This document shows positions 56,871 through 64,000 of a stretch of DNA of 64,000 bases, one piece after another. The notes below the pieces were generated by a model. That model searched no databases. It was not told where the DNA came from and was given only the letters and a program-made list of their open reading frames with translations. Position 1 is the first letter of the stretch; each line of letters begins with the position of its first letter. Source of the DNA: Dermacentor variabilis (taxonomy: Eukaryota; Arthropoda; Arachnida; Ixodida; Ixodidae); NCBI RefSeq assembly GCF_050947875.1, contig NC_134568.1:254703778-254767777 (forward strand). Reading direction: 5' to 3'. The translations under genes were made by a program, and so were the position numbers.

Positions 56871-57473
56871 CTACTGGACAGCACTGGAAGGCCGTTCTGT
56901 AAATATCCTAGGAATACAGCTCAATATAACTGAAGCATGGAGCATACAGATGTGCACTATGTTTTCCTGCACATGAATCTCAGTACCTGGGCAATCGGCA
57001 AGTTTTTTCTTCAGGTGCGTGCAATGAGGGCTCCTGGAAAGATTTCGGTCGATTATTACACCCAAGAATCGATGGGCCTTTCCATAGGTGATAGAGTGTC
57101 CATTAATGGAGACTGAGTATGGCGTCACAGGTTTACGTGTGAATGCAATCGATGCACATTTCTCAGTCGATACAGTCAAGGCATGTGTTTGAAGGCATGG
57201 TGGTGTCAAAGTTGCTGCCCACTGCAATTGCGCGCGAACCTGAAAGTGAGTGACCGCAGAAATCCAAAGGCAGATACTATCTGGGTATATCGAAAGGTAG
57301 ATTGTTTTAGGTAGAACTTCATCTAGTCCAATGACTGCCACATTAAACAACGTGGGACTCAATTCTCCTCCCTGAGGCACGCTGCAGTAGGTGTAATATT
57401 CCGCTGTAGGGCCATCTTCTGTTTGTACAAGAAACGACCGGCGAGTTATGTAGTCCCATAACCAGCGAAGCAT
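56871..57473 (-). pseudogene. I-group LINE RT with mutated catalytic box
   Basis: Motif B is intact (YYTYCSVPQGGELSPTLFNV). The catalytic box reads YLSIYPDSICLWIS where relatives have Y/C-ADDICLW, so A-D-D has become P-D-S and one metal ligand is lost. The thumb follows: PYSVSINGHSITYGKAHRFL with GVIIDRNLSRSPH. Upstream (57590-58111) are motif 0 (EELEAALVVSKRSSSPGPDA) and the fingers (AYRPIALANCIGKVMERMVL; about 57700) in other frames, and motif A is degraded near 57540. Certainly inactive. Confidence 0.86.
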
Positions 57474-58223
57474 GCGGCCGCCGATTCAACTAGTCTCCAA
57501 GGAGCGTATGTTGTCATACGCGCTTTTCACATCGAGAGAGAGTGCATCTGAATTGAGCTTATGACTTTTCTCCTATTGCACAAACGTTGTCAGGTCAATG
57601 ACGCCATCAATTTAGGAACGACCCGACGAAAGCCTGTCATGGAAGCGGGGTAGATATTGTAACGCTCGAGATACCATTCTAGAAGTGTAAGGACCATCCT
57701 TTCCATCACCTTTCCGATGCAGTTGGCCAGAGCGATAGGGCGATATGCCGCTAAATCCAACGGAGATTTTCCCGGCTTTAGCAAAGGTAACAGCCGACTT
57801 GACTTCCATTGCCGCGGAAATGTACCTCTATGCCATGAGTTGTTGAAACTGTTCAGATGCGCTCTTCTTGCCTTTTGTTCAAGGTGCCCCAGGGAAGCCT
57901 AGGTGACGGCGTCAGGTCCTGGAGAGGATGATCGTTTAGAAACGACCAGGGCAGCTTCGAGTTCTTCCATGGTAAAGGACACGTACATTTCTGGTACCCG
58001 AGCCGCAGGGATGTCACTTACATCAACGTTGATGTTGACAGGCTCGCCAGTGACTCTCGCACAGAATTCCTCCGCCACACCAAGCTCAGTTTGGTCAACA
58101 TAGAGGGCCAAAGCTGCGAATGGGTGTCGTTGTTGCGGGGATGAATGAAGACCACGGACTGTCCTCTAGATATGTAGAAGCGGCATGCGAAGGTCCAGTG
58201 ATTCACAGAATGTCTTCCATCGC

Positions 58224-59208
58224 TCACTCTCTAGTTTGTCTATGCGGCGCTGAACTTTGTTCTGAATGCGTCGTGCGTCGCTGAGATGAAAAAATTGTTT
58301 TAGTGCGTCTGTATCGTGGCTTTGGCCGCTGTCGAATTGCACAAAGCTTCTCAAGTTCATTGTCGAAATCAATTCGGTTTGACGACAGCGATGATAAACA
58401 CTTGGCAGCTTTCATTGCTTCTGCGATGGTGTCGTCGACGTTGCCGGCGAAATAGCCCCCACACGCTTCTTCTATAAGCGACGTAAACACAGTCCAGTCA
58501 CTGCTCTTCAAGACATCACGAGAGAAAGATCGAGCGAGTCCATTAATATTTATGTAGGTGGTAATGTGATCACTCCCGGGAATCTCGATGTCGCAAAACC
58601 ATTTAACGTGTAACGTGAAGCTCCGTGACACTAAGGTCACGGCCAGGCAGCTGCTATACGCAGAACGCCGCAGATACGTCGGGCTACCATCGTTCATAAT
58701 GCAGAGGTCATAATCAGAGGCAAGCGACACAACATTCCTTCCCATGGAGTTGATCTTGGTGCCTCCCCAAAGCAAGTGGTACGCATTGAAGTCTCCAGTG
58801 ATGGCCCAGGGGCCATTAGTTTCCATGAATATGTATTTCAGCCTTTCACAGTCAAACTACCTTGATGGGGAGATGTACAAAACCAATAAGAGTGAAATAC
58901 ACTTTGTTCTTTCTTACGCGGAGGCATACGTATTGGTTGTAGTCATGAGGTCGAACAGTATGCGAAATATAGGTCAATTCCGTGCGGATGTAAATGAGAA
59001 CGTTGCTTCGTCCCTCACATATGGAAGAAGCAAAAGCTTCATAACCAGATAATCTGTAAGGAGTTGATACGTTCGGTTCGCAAATAACAAGTGTAGCAAA
59101 CCGATTCTTGAAGACGAATTGGCGCAAATCCGAGATGCGGGACTTCAAGCCTCTGACATTCCATTCCATTCTAACTTCAGCGCGAAAAGAAAGTATCGGG
59201 TGAGCCAT
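58224..59208 (-). pseudogene. I-group LINE AP-like endonuclease
   Basis: Nearly whole. From 59208: MEWNVRGLKSRISDLRQFVF (WN-RG strand), FATLVICEPNVSTPYRLSGY (the Glu block), then, after a frame change near 58850, GPWAITGDFNAYHLLWGGTK (GDFNAxH), LCIMNDGSPTYLRRSAYSSC (with the DLxLVS block next, now LAVTLVS) and FCDIEIPGSDHITTYINING (SDH). The linker to RT (KSSDWTVFTSLIEEAC) follows. It would nick target DNA to prime reverse transcription. One frameshift, between the two halves. Confidence 0.85.
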
Positions 59209-59213
59209 GGTGC

Positions 59214-60063
59214 TTATATAAGGCTTGCAAATACTGGATTCAGTGCATCCAGTATTTGAAATTCGTTTTGAGCTGTCGGTGTCTGCAGCTTGCTTAGTAG
59301 CATGTGAATCTTATTCATTAGTAATCGAACCATCATAACCACTTGCCGATCCTGTTCAGTCAATTCACTGAGGCTCGGCGTAGAATACTTCCGTCGGTGT
59401 ACAGTGATTCTGATGGTGGTTGCCGTTTTGGCAACGCAGGCCGGGCTTCGGTGTACGCATTCTTCGCAGAGCCCTTGTCCTTGTCCTTTGTAGACCTTTC
59501 TGATGTGCGTGGCCTGGGTGGCAGTGGAGGAGGTGACCGTGGGCGTGGCACACGCGTAACTGATGCAGCTTTCCTTGAAGAACGTGGGCAACGGGAGCGT
59601 CGCTTCCTGATTTTAGCGGTGACTTCTCGATGAGAGGAATTATCCCTGGCCATTTCTTTTCAGAAAGCAATTTTGTTCTTAATTTTTGGGCAATCCTTTG
59701 ATGAAGCCTGATGAGATCCGTGGCAGTCTGGACATTTCATGACAGTGGCTGCACATTTACCCGCGGCGTGTGGCTCAGCGCAGCGGGGCACACTGTTTCG
59801 TTCTCACAGACACTGCTCACCTGTCCTAGTTCCATGCAGTTGCGGCACTGCAGAGGCTTCGGAATGAAAGGCCGCACAGGATGACGAAAGTGGCCTCCCT
59901 TAACGTGCGACGTCAGACAGTTGCCCTTGAACACAATCTTCACGCAACGTGAATTGCCCAGGCTCAAGACATCAACAATGACGTCATGATCGCTCGCTGC
60001 TTTAACCAGAATCGGCAAGTCACTGCTGAGGATGGCCAAGTCTACGTCGTATACGACACCGTT
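59214..60063 (-). pseudogene. LINE ORF1, C-terminal part with zinc knuckles
   Basis: LNGVVYDVDLAILSSDLPIL, CVKIVFKGNCLTSHVKGGHF, RHPVRPFIPKPLQCRNCMEL then GQVSSVCENETVCPAAL (first CCHC-type knuckle; the usual His is in a degraded context) lie in the frame 59737-60129. Further on are Arg/Pro-rich and Gln-rich blocks, and the C-terminal tail (59214-59591). The protein is an RNA-binding partner of the element's RNA. The upstream part of ORF1 is separated by the hAT-like insertion. Confidence 0.78.
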
Positions 60064-60600
60064 CAGGCACGTACCCAGGATAATTTTCCGGGGGAGGGGG
60101 GGGCAACTCAAGGTCACTTTTCTATGCAAATGAGGGGGGTACCTTTATTAGTACAAATGCGAATAATGACCACCGTTCGCCATAAAGACGTACGTGTGAA
60201 CCCGCAAAAGAGAAATAAATAAAGTGTATCTCACAGGTGCGCCTGTCACATACACCTCTTCCTTATTTGACAAACGGGGAACCACGTCAAGTGGACTCGC
60301 GTAGGAAAGAACCGCAGGAAGAACACTGCCAAGAACAAATAAACAATAGAAGGTGTAAAATAAAAATTTGTAGTAGCGTTTTTTGAATTAGCTCATGAAA
60401 AAAAATAGAGAAATATATATTTGTGGAACAATCACTGTTATTTTGGATCCCTCGTTTACTGCTCTACCAAGTGCCAAAACAGACTCGTATTGTTATTTGA
60501 GAAGTTGCATAACGATGCGTGGCCGCCAGTCACGTTCAACCGCGTCTGCTGCTTAATTTCGCCCGCCCAGACCCCCCCCCCCCCCTTGGGTACGTGCCTG
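60064..60600. mobile_element. hAT/Zaphod-like non-autonomous DNA transposon
   Basis: Starts CAGGCACGTACCCAGGATAA with a G-rich run behind it, and ends (reverse complement) CAGGCACGTACCCAAGGGGG. The CAG...CGTA-CC-GG plus poly-G terminus is the style of hAT elements of the Zaphod type (family recalled from memory). The flanking 8 bp, ACACCGTT and ACAGTGGT, agree at only five positions, so the expected 8-bp duplication is degraded or absent. No transposase frame. It splits LINE ORF1 between VITTV and LNGVVYDV. Confidence 0.7.
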
Positions 60601-61120
60601 ACAGTGGTGATGACATCAGAGCCCAGTGGGATGTGATAGCGTATCTGCATGCCATCAAGACGTCTTACCTTGCGTAGGGCGCTAAGAGCGCCCGCGTGCG
60701 GAACATCAACCGCCAGTTCATTTTTGCGGATGTTCACTCTAATGTCCGTGATTTCTTTGGGCACCACAGTCGCCAGCTGAATCGAGACAGATTGCCTATT
60801 AAGCCGCTTCGTGTTACCGTTGCGTACCACAGGCATAAAGAAGATGGTGTTGGCGTCGGCGGGGCTCCGCGTGGGCCCAACAGTTTGTGAACTGGAGGAC
60901 GAAGAGGTTCTGGTGTTCCTTCTCCTCGCCTCGCGGTTCCGCGCAAGTTCGAAGTCGTCCTCATCAGAAGGGTCCTCGCTGCGGAGCGAGTAGACATGGG
61001 TGCCTTCGCTGTCGCTGTCAGTCTGTAGCCCGATCCCTTTCCTGGAGGCGGCCACCGCTGGTTCTGGCATACGCCCTGGACGGTCCACTTCCACCGCCAC
61101 CGAACTAGGCGCGATGACTG
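60601..61120 (-). pseudogene. LINE ORF1, N-terminal part
   Basis: One open stretch of 170 codons: acidic/Ser-rich lead (TDSDSEGTHVYSLRSEDPSD and EDDFELARNREARRR, then a Ser run), the recognisable NTIFFMPVVRNGNTKRLNRQ, LATVVPKEITDIRVNIRKNE, LAVDVPHAGALSALRKVRRL and YHIPLGSDVITT. The same blocks occur in the ORF1 at 34545-34800. The frame goes on past 60600 into the inserted element, which is not part of the gene. Confidence 0.78.
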
Positions 61121-61144
61121 ATATATACACTGGAGATTTCACAG

Positions 61145-61545
61145 AAGTAGCCACAGGTAGAAAAACAACACTCCGCCAAGAGACACTTCTCGATGACCTA
61201 GAGATTACAAAAACACAACACGTGCTCGATCGTCTCTTCACATTTGCATGAGTGACAAACCGGTGCGTCGGACATTCCAATAAGGAATGAGCAGGCTTTC
61301 GTAAAAGCCACCCCTAAGCGGAGGCGGCACAGTGAATTTGCATCACAGCGGGAGAAGTTCGATGGAATCTGCAGCTTCATTGTAGGGTCCAGCCGGTGGG
61401 GACGGCAGTTGGAGAAAATCGGGGTGTTCCACAAAGTTTCAGTCTTGGTTTCAGCAAGCAAACAAAGACTCCTCGCAGCATCTGTCCTTGATAAGGGTAT
61501 AGGAACTGTCAGTGTTTCTTTATGGACACTAAGCATCGTTTTATA
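61145..61545 (-). mobile_element. I-group LINE 3' fragment
   Basis: A minus-strand piece of the region between RNase H and the C-terminus: VPIPLSRTDAARSLCLLAET, LDPTMKLQIPSNFSRCDANS, LCRLRLGVAFTKACSFLIGM and SDAPVCHSCKCEETIEHVLC (zinc motif). It ends about where the 5' edge of the long LINE begins, so three copies of one family lie in the same direction. Confidence 0.82.
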
Positions 61546-64000
61546 TCAATGTTGAGAACGGCTGTTCATTATTCGAACACTGTTCGAAAAGAGTATTCAT
61601 TATTCGATTCGACCCGCTACTGGCACTATTGGATTCATATTCTATTGGGTCTCAATTACTATTTGCACGCCCTCAGAACTCCATGTACCAGACTCGGACC
61701 CCGAAAGTACAGCGTTGAGATCTCTTCACAGCTTTTCAGAATCTGTCGCATCTCTGATTTCCCGATAAATTACAGCAGTCGTCAGCGTATAACCTGACAT
61801 GACAGGAAATACGTTCAGCAAGCTCTTTTATGAAAGTTAAGGCTAGAAACTGGGCCAAAGTGGAGCTTTGTGCGGATGGGTGATAAAACTGTTATAGGAG
61901 ATGAAGGCGCTCCAATAGGAACGACGCATTACTTTCGGTTAACAGGATAGGTTTCGAGCCATGCGGTGCAGTGCTGTCCGTTACGTTAAGATTTCATATA
62001 GTTTTTAAATATATATATAAATATATATATTTATATATATATATATATTTTATATATATAAAGGCTGTGTGTGTGGGATATAGAATGAAATGCCTTTCTG
62101 AAATATATAAACATACAATAATTATGACTGCCAGAATTGAGTACATTGGTATTGCCGAGTGTAAATTAGCATTCGCACGAGTAATTCTTCGTAAAAATGT
62201 TCTGAGTCTCACAAAACAACCTTCTAGACGGATTGTGCTTTGTTGAACTTGTGCAAAATATATGCTCAATGTTTTAGCAGGATGCACACATTAAGTAGGT
62301 TGATAAGCTTAATGCTCTTATTGTTGCCGCTGTTCTGGAGTGGAATTTTATTCTTTTCCAGTCAAGAGGTAATTCACCTTTCGATGTGGATTTTCTTTAA
62401 CGCAAAGATATATTAAGAACGGTCTAATTGAAATAGCAAAGTCGTTATTTCTTTTCACAGCGAAGCTGTATATGGCTAGGTTCTGATGAAAAATGTGTCG
62501 GTGGGCGAGAGCCGTGCAGAATGCGGAAAATTGTATAGTCGTCCGACTGTTTCCGCGTGATGTTATCAGTCGCGGCGCTCGCTCGGAATGTTATCATCTT
62601 ATCGACCATGTTATGACGCATGACCTTCACGGCCATATATAGAACGTTGGTTGGCGGCGCTTCTTCGCTCCCATTGGAGGGTCGAAAAGTATAATAAAAC
62701 GCAATAGTGTAACCGCCAATCGTCGACTTTACCGTCGACCTAGCGAGCCCTGACGGAAAGTGGATCGTATCCGTCCTGTTGGAACGGTTTCGAATTGAGT
62801 GCTACACGGACGTCAACGTGCCGACCACGTGTCACCGGTCGTGTATAAGTTTACCCTTTTGCACCAGCTTTGTGACAAGATTCGACGTGTATAAGTTTAC
62901 CCTTTGACAAGAACGTGTCTAGCATAGCAATACAGCCGATCGGCGTGTACCACGGCGACCACAAAGCTGTGGTCACTGTGGTAACGAATGAGACAAAATA
63001 AAGACGATAACAACTACGAAGTTACGTGTATGTGCCTTTATTCAATCAATATAGCAATAACCACATAAATCAATATAGTTGGCAATATAGTCATCCCAAT
63101 ACAGCTTCGCTGGTTATCCTTCTGCGCAGAGTGGAAGGACAAAAATTTTTTTTTGAAGTCACCTCCAGCCATTACGCAGGTTGCGGCTAAAGTTAGTAAG
63201 ATGTTGCTTAATTTGAAGAACGGCAGCGGTGTGCTGTTTCCCGGTTTTTCTCTGCTCATTTCCCTCAAAAATGATGCAATACCTTTGTTTCTTAGGCGCG
63301 TCTTTTTTCGTCACTGCTGCACCGCTCAGGTTGGCACACAGATCCGGAAACGCTGTAGCGCAGCTGTAGCTGTTCCAGTTGAACGGAACCCATGCTGCAC
63401 ATTTTTTTTCATTTTTTTCATATTTGTAACTTTTTTTGCAGCCTCTAGCACCGACGAGCTTGCAGTTTGCCGTTTCTTGAAAACTAGGTCACTTTTATTA
63501 TTCGCGAATGCGAATCTCAACTGGTGTCCTGGCTGTAGCCTTGTTTTCACTCTGATCCCTATCGCGTTGGTCGGCGTTGGTGAACCACCCCTTACCACGT
63601 CTGCGCATCTTGATTTTCTAGAATGTCGGTTCGACGAGCGCTTCTTCCTTCGAAGCTGAGAGGTGGTGGGTTCAAACACCTTGCGGCGTATGTTGTGAAC
63701 CGACTACCGGTGAAACCATGGTTACGTGCAGCTGTACTTCGTGTCTGTGAGCGGCATGCATATTTAGACGCATGGTGAACGAGGTCTAGGATGTCGGACG
63801 TCTGAGCGCTCCTTCTGTTTTAATTTTATCCGCTGCTCTGTTTATACATTTTCTTTCTTTATTTCTTTTCGGGTTGGTGGTCTGGTGGGGGGGGGGGGGG
63901 TCTGTTTTTGGTAGCGATTCGATTGAGTTCTGTTTTGTTTAGTCTGCACCTTGTTTAGTAAAGTTAGCGTGTGGCTGTCGTCAGGTTTCGCCTAGGTCTC
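61546..64000. other. No gene recognised
   Basis: An AT-dinucleotide-rich patch lies at about 62004-62062. CGTGTATAAGTTTACCCTTT occurs twice, near 62839 and 62888. AATAAA motifs occur near 62996. 63395-63435 is T-rich, and a poly-G run is at about 63886-63900. A B-box-like GGGTTCAAACACC (63668-63680) has no partner A box. No protein family was recognised; a 168-codon plus-strand frame (63153-63659) is hydrophobic and repetitive, without a motif. Confidence 0.45.

Larger units (their letters stand above)
55093..61135 (-). mobile_element. Long I-group LINE (ORF1, EN, RT, RNase H), twice interrupted
   Basis: The longest single LINE copy. In element order (descending): ORF1 N-terminus 60601-61120, an inserted hAT-like element 60064-60600, ORF1 C-terminus 59214-60063, endonuclease 58224-59208, RT about 56871-58111, RNase H 55940-56482, zinc tail 55647-55874 (RDSCGTIETIEHILYLCPQY), and 3' UTR with GGTTAACC. 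A small inverted-repeat element lies inside the terminal GGTTAACC (55137-55454), then GA repeat (about 55096-55110). Without insertions it is about 5.2 kb, near the expected full length of the group. It is inactive through many frame breaks. Confidence 0.88.

Noticed and set aside
63640..63720. Possible tRNA gene (GGGTTCAAACACC)
   Set aside because: B-box-like only; no A box at the right distance and no cloverleaf.

Overview
This is eukaryotic genomic DNA, and most likely comes from a hard tick (Ixodidae, probably a metastriate). The pointers are three copies of a tRNA-derived SINE that looks like the tick Ruka family, several decayed RNase H-encoding (I-group) LINEs, RTE-type LINEs with ATC/ACC-repeat tails, a Penelope-like element, and many long (TA)n and (TTTA)n microsatellites. 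No host protein-coding gene could be supported with confidence. Almost every credible reading frame belongs to a transposable element, and nearly all of those frames are broken by stops, frameshifts or truncation. Family names come from motif recognition and memory, not from database searches.

Layout. 1-2 kb: an LTR-like remnant followed by the 3' end of a plus-strand LINE. 2-13 kb: mostly featureless DNA with microsatellites, one good solo LTR (9195-9847, TG...CA ends and a 4-bp TTAC target duplication), a weaker LTR candidate (4951-5296), a perfect 28-bp palindrome and a 620-bp fold-back element (12431-13050). 13-18 kb: two minus-strand LINEs side by side, a 5'-truncated RTE and an I-group LINE that has lost its reverse transcriptase core but keeps endonuclease and RNase H parts. 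18.7-22.7 kb: a satellite with a 202-207 bp monomer, interrupted by two minus-strand LINE insertions whose target duplications (11 and 13 bp) are visible; removing the first restores the array phase exactly. 23-26 kb: a LINE 3' end, a 144-bp near-perfect palindrome with no spacer, and a GC-rich island.

26.2-35.1 kb holds a nest. A minus-strand I-group LINE (ORF1 zinc-knuckle protein, endonuclease, RT, RNase H) is split by a near full-length RTE (29199-32291, 7-bp flanking repeats AGCTGCT) and by a tRNA-derived SINE cluster inside ORF1 (33683-34539), one end of which is a 330-bp fold-back. 35.8-41.3 kb: a minus-strand LTR with tandem repeats in its U3, an old SINE, unrecognised DNA and a long (TA)n tract. 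41.6-44.1 kb: a plus-strand I-group LINE whose RNase H start has been replaced by about 680 bp of other DNA.

44.1-49.2 kb is the most unusual part: a Penelope-like element (RT plus GIY-YIG endonuclease) arranged as two truncated copies head to head. It has 494-bp inverted outer arms and about 145-bp inverted inner arms, and appears to have landed in the pyrimidine tail of the preceding LINE. 49.8-51.8 kb: another RNase H LINE. 53.1-53.4 kb: a minus-strand SINE. 54.8-61.5 kb: three I-group LINE copies in the same orientation; the longest is split by a 318-bp element with 24-bp perfect terminal inverted repeats and by a 537-bp hAT/Zaphod-like element in ORF1. The last 2.4 kb shows no recognisable gene.

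How the parts work together: non-autonomous SINEs and small inverted-repeat elements depend on proteins supplied by LINEs or DNA transposases elsewhere, and no element here looks autonomous. The window reads as a layered record of insertion into insertion.
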